From Typhlomys cinereus (Eukaryota; Chordata; Mammalia; Rodentia; Platacanthomyidae), in the NCBI GenBank assembly GCA_023101885.1, contig JALPQD010000395.1, positions 72,001-136,000 on the forward strand: DNA of 64,000 nucleotides, read 5' to 3'. Every line of letters starts with the position of its first letter. Position 1 is the stretch's first letter. The notes under the pieces were generated by a model. The model was not told the origin of the DNA. It did not search any database and worked only from the letters and a program-made list of their open reading frames with translations. The translations under genes and the position numbers were made by a program. Below, in pieces: positions 10,001-22,300 of this stretch.

Positions 10001-13000
10001 TGAGGTGGTGGGCACCTGACTCCCAAGAGACTGAGACAGGAGGATCACCTTGAGCCAAGGAGTTTAGAATTATCCCTGGCAAGACCACTTCAGGAGGAGG
10101 AAAAAACCAAACATTCCTGGGCTCAGCAGAGCGACGGCCCCACAGATACCTTGACCCAGACTTCCGGTCTCCAGAACTAACCCTGAGTTGTGGTTCACAC
10201 CTGCAATCTCAGCACTTGGGCAGTTAAAGCGGGAGGAATGCCACGCGTTCAGAGCCTGAGCTACATACCAAGACCCTATCTCAAAGGAAGCTGAGGCTCT
10301 GAGAGACAAAGTCACTGGTTCAGAGAGACATAGCTAGGAAATGACTGAATCGGGGAATGGCTGAATCAGGACTTGAACTCAGGACCTCCCAACTAGGTCT
10401 GGAGACTCAGCAAGGCGGTGAGGCACAGGCAGAGGAAGACTAAGGCAGCCGGGGAAAGGCCCTGGCCTCTGCACCAGTGGGGAGAGGGGGGGCCATGCAG
10501 AGCACTCAGGACTGAGGCAGTGCCCCAGCCGCCTCTTGCCACCCCCACTGCTCTAGGAATGCAGGATGTGAGGGGGGCCCTGCTGGACTGGCAGCCACCC
10601 AGCTTGGCCTCCCCCCCCCACCCCACCCCCATTTCCTGGCAACTCCAGGAGTGAGCAATTCCAGGCTCCAAAAATTCCAGGCCCAGCCTCAATGAGGGAA
10701 GAAGCTGAGAACTTTCTCACAGTCCAGGGTGGAGGGAAGGGTCACGGCTGAAACCAGACTTGTCAGTTCTGGCATGGAGCAAGAGGCCGAGCCTACGGGC
10801 ACCGGTCATGGCTGTCTGGGGGTCTCCTGGGCCTCCCAGCTGAGTGCTAACAGTGTGCCAGGCTGGGGGCCCAAGGGCTCTACCTGAATCGCCCACATCT
10901 TTTTCCTGGTATCTCTGTCTGTCATCCCTGGGTGGGACCTAGCTGGGGAACTGAATGTGGGTCTTCCCCACCTAGCTCTGTCCTCGTCCACCTGGTCACT
11001 ACTTCACGCTGCCTCGCAGGGTAAGCCAGCTCTGGGAACTCACAGAAGGCTTAGGGGCCAGCCACAGGGGCCAGAGGAGGGGGCCCCAGGCCAGGCAGCC
11101 AGTGCCCCGCCCCGGCCAGCGCCACAGCCGCAGGGACCTGGGAACAGGAGGTCCTTTGTGGGCAGCAGGGTAAGGCCCAGCCCAGGTGGCAGGGGTTGGC
11201 CTGGCTGAAGACCTGGCTCCTCCCGCCTGGCAGATTCCAGAAGGGGTGGGGGTGGCTCTGGAGAAGTGGGATGAGCTGGGTTCCACCCAGGTGCCCGCAC
11301 TTCCCTTGCTATTCAGTGGAGCTGTGCCTGATGATAAGAGTGGGCTGGCGTGGGCTTCCTTCTGCCTCTGAGACCAGATCATCCGCATTCAAGACAAAGC
11401 TGTACCTCCCCACACCCCCAATGGCAGAAAGACACCCCACACCCAGTCACACCCCATCCCCTTAAGAAATAATCATAAGCCTTTCTAATTCCTGGAAACT
11501 TACTTTGCAGACCTGCCCTCAGAAGTCCCTTCAAGTCTCTGTGGGGCACACTCCCCTCCCCATGTAGCCCACCACTATCTCCTCCCCAGCCACAGCACAT
11601 CGCCTCCCCCAACACACGCCCCCAGCCAGCACCCAACACAGCTGACATCATCCTGGAAGCTCATCTGTGGCACATCTGTCTCCCCATCAGACAGCTGGCT
11701 ATGTGAGAGCTCAGAACATACCCGGACTCCCCAACCCCACACACTCCACTTGCAACCTCCACATTGACATTAGAAATGTCCCCTGAACAAATGAGTGAGT
11801 GGAGTTTACAGACCAGGAAGGACGTGACCTTAGATCGCCAGGTGTGTTGGTGGTAAAGAAGGGCAGGGTATCATGAGAAAAAAAAATCTTTCTGAAGGGA
11901 AGGGAGGAGAATAACAGGGTCTGTTTGTTGCCCTGCAAGCTCACAGTGACATTTCTGACTATAAGAAAAACTCTTGATCAAGCACAAAGCAAACGCTCAT
12001 GGTGAATCCTTTCAATTCCCTAATGAACACAGAGATCGTTACCTCCATTTTACAGAGACCCTAAGAGGAAAGTTGGCTTCCGTGATAATCTTGACTGTCA
12101 GTCTGACACGGAAACAAACCTTCAGGCACGTCCATGAAGGATTTTTGAGATCAGGTTCATTGATATCAAATCATCTCTTTCTACATGTAATGCAAATGTA
12201 ATGTGACTGGTTGCCTCATGCCTTGCTCTTCCCCGTCATGACGGATTGAACCCTCAGACTGTGAGCAAAAATAAGCCCTTCCCTCCCTAAATTGCTTTCA
12301 TCGGGTCATAGCAACAAGACAAGGAACTTAATAGTCTTCTAATGTCACATTGCTGAAAACTGGGAAAAAATCGTATTATGACTTTTGGATCTAGGATCTA
12401 AAAGGCTCAACAACAACAACACAACTTCCTAATGTTTCCTGGACAACACCGAAGTTTTTCCATGGAGGAAGAAGATGCAAGGTTGAAGATCCAAACAATT
12501 CCTTAGGGCAGAAAGGAAAGTAAAAAAAAACGGCTCATAGAGCAGGGTTGCGTACCACTCTCAGCCACTGCCTGTTGCCATTCGCCACATTAGTAAGCCC
12601 CCCCCCCCGCGACTCACCATTGTTGCAGTGTCGGACGCAATCCTGCAGCACAGCCTGCCATTTGTCCTGCTCGGCTTCCGTCATCATGCAGAAGTAATAG
12701 TGGCGCGCGTAGGGGTGCCAGAGGATAAGCGGGAATTGCGTGGGGCACTTCAGGATGGGGGTGGAGCCTGATTTCGACGTGGTCCCTGTGGAGAGAGATC
12801 TCTAAGCAACAGCACTGCAGATTCCCCGAGTCAGGAAAGCAGGAGGCTGACCCCACGGTCGGAGCAAGCTCAGGTCTGTCCTGAGGGGATGACAGGTGGG
12901 TGGGGAGGCGGCTGCCTTCATCCTGTCCAACAACGGACTGGCCGGGAACCTCAGAGTCTGTCATTTGTGTGGGTCCCTTTCCTAGACCTGGAAGTAGGTC

Positions 13001-14175
13001 ATATCCATCTCCCTCTTGGGTACAGTTCCAAACCGTGCCTAAGGCACAATGACACCGGCCAGGGCCCTCTGGGGTTCAAAGGCCGAGCACTACCTTCTCA
13101 GGTTTCCCTTCAAATTTCAGCTGCACAGGCCAAAGTGCTGGTTTGAATGTCCAGGTGGGGGAGGCAGGCATGGGTTCACAAAATAAATAGAAAGGAATTT
13201 TTCTTTCTCTTTGGCCCTTGTGGATATTTGAGACGAGGCAGGATAGCAGGTCTTGGGCTAGGACCTGGCACTGATTAGTCATCAGACAATAACAGTCCTC
13301 TGGGGCCAGCACCTCTCGGGGCTGCACCCTAAGGCCCCTCCTCTCAGCACATATTCTATAGAGGGGGACGGTGTTCACAGGGCCCAGCAAAACCAGCAGA
13401 ATCAGACGTGACGTTCGAGATCACAGGCCCCTGCCAGCAGCCAGCCGCCTCGGCTGGGGACTGTTCTCATCACGTGTCTGGGGGTGGAGACAGCAACTCC
13501 TCAGAACACTAGGTGCCTGCTGGACGGTCACAGGCCTCGCCCTCGAGGTCTTTATGCCTTCCCCTTTGGGGACCCAGGCACCTCAAAACCCAGCTGAAAA
13601 CTCTGCAAACCAGAAGCTTGGCGCAGTGGGCTCGGTGGTCTCCTTCCCTAGCCGCCCGCGGCCTGTGCGGGGCAGCACGGCCGGGAGGCTCCTCATTCAC
13701 CTGGTAGGGAATTGCCGACAAGCTCCAGGTACTGGTCCACAGAGGTGAGGATTTTGTAGCCTGCGCTGTTGATTATGGCTCGTGGTGGCATCTGTCGCTC
13801 GTAGGCCTGAAGGAGGAGAAATAGACCCTGGAGGTTAAGGATATGGCTGAGCATACACCCCACTCAGCTGAAAGGAGAGAAGGAGGGGACAAGGGAGAAG
13901 AAGGGATCGACTGAGGGGCAAGAGAGACGGCTCAGTGGACAAATGTGAGGGTCAGAGTTTGGGTCCCCTGGAACCCATATAAAAGGCACGGCAGTCGCCC
14001 ATAATCCTAACACTCCAGAAGCAAGGATTAAGAATCCCTAAGGAAGACACACTAGTCTAGCTGACTGACAAGCTCTGGGTCCCTACCTTAATAATAGAAG
14101 TGGAGGGCATTCAAAGATGCCTAACAGCAAAGAGACCTTTGAGCCTCCTTACACCTGAACATATGTCCACATGAG

Positions 14176-14227
<52 letters not shown>

Positions 14228-16288
14228 AAAGAAAAGCTGACTGACTTAGACTGGGACAGCAGCTTAGTGGTAGATTGCCCGCCTAGGATGCTCCAGGGAC
14301 TTGGTTCGGTACCCAGAACGGACGGTGGGAGGGGACTGGCTATCTTGGTTACTAAGGACAGAGTGGTGCAGCACCACCAGAGACCCGGCTCTGGCTGACC
14401 TCCAGAGCCAGGCGAGGAGGGAAGGCATCCACAGAAGATACCTAGCACAGCACCTGGCACATAGGGAGCCTTGCTGCAGGGTTGGTACTGTCCTCGCCGC
14501 CCTGGCCTCTGTGGCCAGCAAGCCTCCTAACTGAGTGTTTATTACATGCATACATGGTGCCGTGGGGCACGCATGCTTCACGTCACATCCAAGAGATGGC
14601 TTATACACAGCTCGCTCAGTTGGGACGTGATCGGTGTGGACTGTGAACCAGGGAGCCTTAGGAATCCAGGACCTTTAACTGCCGCATCAAACTGCACAGG
14701 CCCAACTTTTGAAATTCTAAGTATCGCGCTCTTCAGAGGAGAATGCGATCAGTGCGCAGTGTTCCTACCCCAGTGGTAGACAAAGCAATTCCCACTGAAT
14801 GGCTCACAGAGCAGGGCGGCCATGTTGCTGCTGCCACTAGGGGGTGCTGTTCAACACATTTCCTGAGGGTGGCTCAGAGCCTTAGGGTCAGGATCTGCAA
14901 AAGGTCCCTGACCTTCGACTACCACTGTAACATTCTTAGGACAAATTCTTGACTTAGACCTGAAACAGATGATTCTGATTCACACTGACATTTGAGAGTC
15001 GCTACCCTGGGACACAGGGTTGCTCTGGTATGTGTCCATTACTTCAAAAACTCATGCACTGACGGTGATCCGACAGGGCCTATGGAGAAATGTCGGCAGA
15101 TGGATTAGGTCTGGAATTCAACCAGGTGAGGCTCCCCCCAAGGGCCCATAGCAAAGATATGACATAATCAGCCCTCAGCCCTTCACAGACACGAATAGGG
15201 GACCCACAGCAGGGAGGGAGGAATGGGGAGAATGCAGGACTCTCATCTAGACAATGCCACGCAGGCTCAAGCCTGGGGCAGAGACAGGCGGGCAAGCGGC
15301 TTCCGTGACCACTGGAGAGAAGGGACGTCAGGATGAGCAGGAAAGAGGCGGGGGCGGGTGGAGGGCAGGCTGAGGGCTGTGGCAATGGAGGAGAGGGGTC
15401 TTGGGAGTGAGGAGGAGGGGGAGCAGCATGTGAGCGGGGTACTAAATAAAAAGTCATTCAGAGAAGGATGAGGGCAAGCAGGTTTGGGAGGTGAGGAAGG
15501 CGCGAAGCCTTTACATCAGCAAGAGACAGCTGGCGGCAGACAAGAGTGGTGTGAGTGGGGTCTAGAGCCTCAGATTTTGAAAGGGGGGTCACGTGGTGAT
15601 AACTCGTGTGGAGGGGGTCACGTGGTGATAACTCGTGTGGAGGGGGTACACCTGCAGAAGGGCAGCGGGCCTGCGTTCACCTACCACTTTGTTCTCATAC
15701 AGCACCAGCCCATAGTTGTGGGGCACGAGGCTGAAGCGGTTCCTCCATTTCTTGTTGTCTTCCTGGTACTGGAAGAGGTTCCCGGAGAAGATGATCCGCT
15801 CGTCCAGGGGCACCTGTGGGCAGGAAGGGGAGGGAGTGAGGCCCCGGCACACAAGGGGTGTGAGGACCCCCAAGAAGTCGCAGCACAGCCAGCAGTGCCT
15901 GGTTCTCATTCCTTGCCGGACACCTGCACACGCGTGCACACATGCATACACACACACCTGCACACGCGTGCACACATGCATGCGCGCACACCTGCACACG
16001 CGTGCACACATGCATGCACACACCTGCACACGCGTGCACACATGCATGCGCGCACACCTGCACACGCGTGCACACATGCATGCACACACCTGCACACGCG
16101 TGCACACATGCATGCACACACACCTGCACACGCGTGCACACATGCATACACACACATACATATATACACACACACCTGCACACACGTGCACACATGCATA
16201 CACACACATACATGTACACACACACCTGCACACGCGTGCACATATGCACACACACATACATGTACACACACATATACACATGCACGCG

Positions 16289-16321
<33 letters not shown>

Positions 16322-19300
16322 GCTGCTGGTGAACCCAGGCTCTGAGCCAGGCTGCACCCCATCTTCTGGGAAGATGGAGATTTGACATTCAGGACAGTGA
16401 AGGGCTCTCCCAGGGTCCAAGGAAGACATCAGAAGAACACAGACAAGGCTTGGGGTCTCCCATTCCCACTGGCCCAGAGCAGACCAGCACTAGGGACCGG
16501 ACGGGAAAGCAAGGGGCTTCCCCGTCGGCCCACCACAGCCATGCCGGCACACAGCCGCCACACTAGCTGGTAGAGATGCTGTCACAGGTCAGGAAGACCC
16601 CAGCAGGGCCTCAGTTTCCCCTCAGAGCTTCCCCACATCTGACAGCAGGTAGGGTGGCATCCCTGTGAATCTGCATGGGGACAGAAGGGTGTTTGATGCT
16701 CGGACCTGCGTCCCAGCTGGTAGGTGAGCTGTGTGGGTTGCAGACACACCCCAGACCCTACAAAGCGCTGCACAGCTGCCTGACTCATGAGCGGTCTGGC
16801 TTCTCTCTGTAAAATGGGGACTGTGGCAGCTGGTACTGGGCAGGCGGGGCACGCACAGCACCGGGAAGCCACGGCCACCACGATGGTGACGGTGACGCCA
16901 TCACGCCACAGGCTCCAAGCTCCAGGACTAATGTGGAGATGAAAGAAGTGAGTCCTTACGCCCAGACCGAAGCTACGGCTCTCAAGGGACACACCTGAGC
17001 AGCTAAGCGCCCCTAAGCTTGTGCAAGGGAGGGACGGAGGCTGCGCTAGACATTGGGACCCAGGGATATCCCCAGACTGATTCTCTAATAAATGCCGTCC
17101 TGGGTACAAAGAGAGATGGCTGCTGCCGTGGATATTAAAAGAAATCGCGGCTTTGTGCCCACACAGCCTCCTGGCCCCACTCTGGGTCTGCCGCTGTGCC
17201 CCTCTGTGCCTACCCTTCCCTGGCTCCTCTCCTCCCTTCCCCCTTCCCCTGCAGCTCCTGGGGGAACGCTCCACTGGAAAGGAGAGCCTATTGTGCACAA
17301 ACAATAGACCCCAAGACCAGCTTCCTATCTGGAAGAAAATATTTACAGAAAAAAAAAGCCCCATCATGGCTTTGCCCAAGTAACAAAGCTCTCTCCCGGT
17401 GGTCTATATTTAGACCTTTTAAATCCAGCCTTCCCATCTGTCTTTTCTAGAAAGAGCTGTGAGGGCTTTTGAACACCCTGAGAAGACCCCCACCCCACGC
17501 TACGCCGGACCCAGGGACCGGGACAGCCTCGGAAGGGGGCTGCGAGGCAGCAGTGCATGGCTCAGAGCCCCCCTCACAAAGTCTGCCTGACCGTGGGTTT
17601 GGGCTTTTATTTTTAAGTTGTTTCTTTAAACGGCAGAGTCCTATGTTGAGTGGAAGGTTGGCAGGAAGTGAAAGGGAGCCAACAGTCCAGACAAAAATAT
17701 TTCAGACTCTACAATCGCGACCTACCCTGCCACCATCACAGGGAGCAGACGAGTGACTCTCCGGTTTTGACGCCCCCCTCTCTGGATGCCTCAGTGACCT
17801 TCAGATCAGTGTTGGGGGGCTGAGCGAACTCCATCCACCACAAAACAACTGTCATTTTCCATGTGGTTAGGGCTGCTTTTCTGGTCTCACCCCCTCCTTT
17901 TTCCCCCCTTGGATGGAAGGTAAGACAGGGTCTCATTACACACGTGGGCCTTGAACTCAGCATCCTCCTGCCTCAGCCTCCTGAGAGCTGGGGTCCAGCC
18001 CTGGCCCCCACACACACGCAGACCGTCTTACATGGCTGCGACTGATTCTTCTCATGACCAACAGGAGATCAGTTTCATGTCATGAGTGGCAGCCAGCCCA
18101 CCCCCAGCACCCAGGTCCTGGCTTCCAGGGATTGGGCGCCTCTGGTTGTGCCTGTGCTCCCGACAGCCAGCGAGCGGCACCCCTGTGGATATGCCAAGCA
18201 GGCCGCCCAGAGAAAACACCTGATCCGCAGCTGCTCCCGCTTCCCTGGGCTCTTGGGACCTGGCTGTGCCTCTATTTTGCATTTGTTTTTAAGGCGGGGT
18301 CTTGGGTGCGCAGCTCAAGTACTCGCTGCCGCTAGCCCAGGCCGCGCTCTAGCCCACGGTGATCCTCCTGCCTCCACTTCCCAAACGCTGGGATTACAGG
18401 CTTGTGTTACAGCGCCCGTCTTGCTTGCAACCTTTCATCTAGGCAGGGAGAGACTTCTAGCTCTGAGCTGAACTCAAGAGCCCCTCCTATCATAGAGGTG
18501 CAAAACTGCCGGACCCCAGGTGGGGCGGCATCCAGACCCTCTGCTCCCCACCGTCATGGGATCTGGAGATGGGCGTTGATACTAAGGGAAGACATACAGC
18601 CAGGCCTTCCTCTCCCCGGGACACTCTTGGGTGGTCAGGAAGGGTCCTTGGCTAGGAATCTGAAGCGGCTCTGTCCGGCCTTCCCGTCCTGGACAGTGGC
18701 CCTGGGTTCCAGGCCTATCTGACAGTCTCCTCACAGCAAACGGGATGGGCCACCCCGCTCCCTTCGGATTGTGTAAATGGCTATTTCCCATTTGTCACGC
18801 TGAGCATCTGCAGAGCTGTCACGGGGCCGTGTGGCAGCAGACATTCCAAGGGGCACAGGCCAGTCACAAGCTAACCTCTACCAGCCTCTGCCTCCTGCGG
18901 GAAACTCAGCTCCCAAGCCAGCTCTTTTGGATCTCGCGGCGAGCACATCTGTCTTCAGTCATTCCATTTACTTTTGTTTTGTTTCTTAGTTTTCCCAGTT
19001 TTACAAGCATATTGAGGACTTATCCCTCCTCCCTCCCTTTCCTCCTCCCTGCCCTTCATCAATCCGTCCCTCTCCCTTCTGCCCTCCTGCCTGTCCACTC
19101 CTCTGGACCCCAGGGTTCCCTCTGGCTTGTTTCCTCTTGTGGGGTTCAGGTCTCTGTGGCATACCAAGTTGCCTCTCTTCAGGCCACCCCGCTGATGGGG
19201 CATTTCCTTTCACTCATCCAGCTTTAGACCCTGGGGTTTCCACTTTGTGCTCCCATCTCTCTAGATTCCTGGCCCAGGGGTTAAAACTCGGCCTCACAAA

Positions 19301-22300
19301 CAGAAGGTCCTGAGTTCAGATCCCAGATCCCATGTAAAAATGTGTTCTGACTCTCTTTCTCTCAAATGTGCATGCATGCAAAATAAATAAATAGATAAAA
19401 ACTTTTTAAAAATGTTTGATTCTGGGTCCCTGAGCCTGAGAGGGTGGGCCTGCGTCTGGGTGAGGGAGGTTCCATGCTTCCCGTGAGATACCAGCCTGAG
19501 CACAGGATGTCCCAGATTGGCAGAAAACCAACGGGACTCATCATGGAGATGTGGGAGAGGGGCGAGGGTAACTCAGCAGCCTGCCACGCACAGAAATGCA
19601 CCCCTAGTTGGGGCCACCACAGGCCTGGGATCACCAGGGGCCACCACAGGCCCGTGATCACTAGCTCACTGGGCTGGCATCCAAGGAGGTGGGCAGGATC
19701 CAGGGGCCACTCAGATTCCTCATGGGGACAACCAGTGGCTTCTGACAGTGGCCACCAGCCAGGTATCAGTAGCCAGGGCTGTCACCGCAGGAAAGGCCAC
19801 CCTTCCCTTTGCCACCTGCCAGACCATCGGGTCCAGAGAGTGGAGGTCACTAAAAGGGACTTAGCCAAGCCCTAAGGACATGTCCCAGAAACAAGACCAC
19901 TCTGGGCTGACATGGGTTCCCCAGCATTCAGACCCTGAACCGGCAGCTTGCAGGTACAAGTGCCACCAGCCCAGTTGGCACAGTGGCTGCCCAGCATGCA
20001 CGAAATGCTAGGTGCAACCCCCAAGCCCGGACTGCATAAACTGGCCATGCAGATGTGCACTTCTAATCCCAGCACTCAGAAAGGGAAGCTAGGAAGACTG
20101 GAAGTGGAAGGTCCTCCTTGGCTACACAGCAAGTTTAAGACCAGCCTGTTCTAGATATGTGAACGAAATTAAAAAAGGCCCGCCTGAACCCGTAACATGC
20201 CCCTCTCCTCTGCGCCATTCTGGCTCCAGCTCAACACCCAAGCCAATCAAAAGGTGCCCGCTCCGGGCACGTGAACCCTCAGGCAGCCTCCTTGGCAAAC
20301 CTAACCCTGCTGTTAATAACAGGATAATGTCAAGGTAGGCAAGGATGACACGCTTCCAGAACCTTCCCTGCTCCAGGCACGATCTGGACGGAGGTGTAAC
20401 CTTCTGCTGGCCTTGAACCTGGAGCAGTCTGCAGAGTCCAGGAAGCACAATAAAGAGATGGCCCGGGAAGAAGGGGAGGTTTGGGGGGTGGGGGAGGGGA
20501 GAGGACCCTCTGTGAATGAAGGGCTTGGCAACAATGAGAAACTGAGGCCAGAGAAGCCAAGCGAAGGCCACAGGGGAGCAAAGGAAGAGGGTGGCAGCGC
20601 CCCAGCTGGACCCTCAGCAGTCTCTCACCTTGCGCCATAGCAGCTGTGCCTGCGGCAGCCCGGTGCCCTCGATCTCGTGGCGCATGCTGCTGAAGAGCGC
20701 CACACCATACTGGTCCTCGTAGAAGTGGAGGAACTCCCTCAGGACCTTCTGGGTTTTCTCTGAAAGAGAAGCGGCAACAGGGGATGAGCGGTCACCAGGG
20801 ACCCTGCAGGAAGCCACAGAGCTGACTGTGTGGCTTCTCTCACCTAAACGGAGTTGTTATTTATTTATGACTTGCTCGCTCGCTCGCCAAGGACTTCCCT
20901 GGCCAACCGTGCGTTGTCTGAGCAAATTGGCCACCTTGGGAAGAGGCGAACTCCTTCCAGACAGGAAAACAGTCAGCAGCCACCCAGAGAGGAAGCAGAA
21001 CTATCCAGCAGGCTAAGAAAGGCGCTTGGCTTCACCAGCGACCAAACTAACGCCAAGCGAGAGAGCCTGATGTCTCCTCTGTTTGTTGGCGCCACTCTCC
21101 AGCCCAGGCACAAGGGCGCAGGTTCCCCAACATGGCTAGAGACTGTGTGCGTAAGGTTAACATGGGTTAAAAAAGGGTTAAAAAGCCTTTGCCTCACAAG
21201 CAGAAAGACCTGAGTTCAGATCCCCAGATCCAGCCCTGGAAGGCGGAGGCTGGGAAACCCAGAAGTGAAGCTTAAGGAGACCGAGCAATGCAGGGTGGTT
21301 CCCTGTATCACCCTTGGGCCTCCACAGGCGTGCACACTCAAGTGCTCTCTGGCCCACAAGCAGGCATGCACACGTGCGCATGCACACACACATACTTGTA
21401 AAAAAAAAAAAAAAAAAACAACATATGGTCTTGCTCACAGCTGCGGGCTTGTAAGCACTAGCTAATGGCACAGTGGCGTAAATGAGCTGCATAGAGCAGC
21501 AGTCCTCCCTCGACAGAAAATGCTGGAGCTACTCTAGGTGGGGATGAGTCTGCAGACTGCTGGTTACACAGGAGCCACGAGGAGGAGAAGCGAGAAAGGC
21601 TGCAAGCTGACGTGCCCATCAGGCCTCTCGGGTACAGGAGTGGGGTGCAGATGACCCGCATTTTCTGTTTTATGGATCTTGATAGCGTGAGTCACTTTGC
21701 AATCAGAATTTGATTAAACATCCTGAATTCAGCTACCAAGTGAATATTTTTTTTGCATGTATGTATGTGTGTGTCTGTGGAACTGTGTAGTAGAGGACTT
21801 GAGTATGTGCGCCCGTAGAGGACCAAGGGTGACAGACATTGGGAATCAGTCTAGATTATTCTATCTCCTTTCTATTTTGCTCTGGGGTTTCTCAGACTCT
21901 GCCTTCCAGAGCTTGAAGTGCCATTTCCGTCTGGCATTTCAGTAAGGGATCCGGGAATCTGAACTCAGGTCCTTCTGCTTGCGAGGCAGAGGCTTCATCC
22001 CTAAGCCATCTCTCCAGCCCCCAACATTTTTTTTTAAGTAAAGAGTAGTTTATTGGCTACACGGCAGAGGGCAGCAGGCCGTGCGGTATGTGAGTACCAC
22101 ATGAGGTCTTGCTGTGGTTTTACACAAGTTCGCATGTCTCTCGTTGGCTTGAAGGCTCTCTGTGTAGCCGAGGGTGACCGTGAACTCCTGGTCTTCCTCC
22201 ACCTGGGGTGGGGGACTGAGATGCCAGGCCTGTGCCACCATGCGGGGACTGAGATGCCAGGTGCGTGCCACCGTGCACGGGGACTGAACCCAGGGCCGTG

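Larger units (their letters stand above)
6154..12617 (-). other. NIBAN2: NIBAN2 intron 5 (6.5 kb)
   Basis: A GT-AG intron. Repeats: ID-like about 6868-6955, SINE 7041-7334, L1 3' end about 7430-8763, ID element 8767-8860 with a purine-rich tail, and B1-type fragments about 9883-9965 and 10000-10290. A URR1-like repeat lies about 12075-12330. Unique-looking sequence lies at about 6160-6850, 8975-9870 and 10300-12070. I see no additional exon. Confidence 0.85.
13807..15684 (-). other. NIBAN2: NIBAN2 intron 3 (1.9 kb)
   Basis: A GT-AG intron holding a B4/RSINE-type element with a (CA)n tail at 13911-14224 and an ID-like element at 14248-14320. A 29-bp tandem duplication lies near exon 3 at about 15588-15647. 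Positions 14330-15580 look unique. Confidence 0.85.
15814..20628 (-). other. NIBAN2: NIBAN2 intron 2 (4.8 kb)
   Basis: A GT-AG intron. A CA/CG-rich tandem array lies at 15921-16321. Unique sequence covers about 16330-17920 and includes a candidate regulatory block at 17040-17450. B1-type elements lie at about 17924-18010 and 18290-18420. A truncated B2-like SINE lies at about 19271-19410, and an ID+B1 composite at about 19965-20165. Confidence 0.85.

Noticed and set aside
15484..16429. Long open frames on both strands encoding His/Thr- or Cys/Val-rich repeats
   Set aside because: They come from the CA/CG tandem array at 15921-16321 and overlap real exon 3 in the wrong frame.
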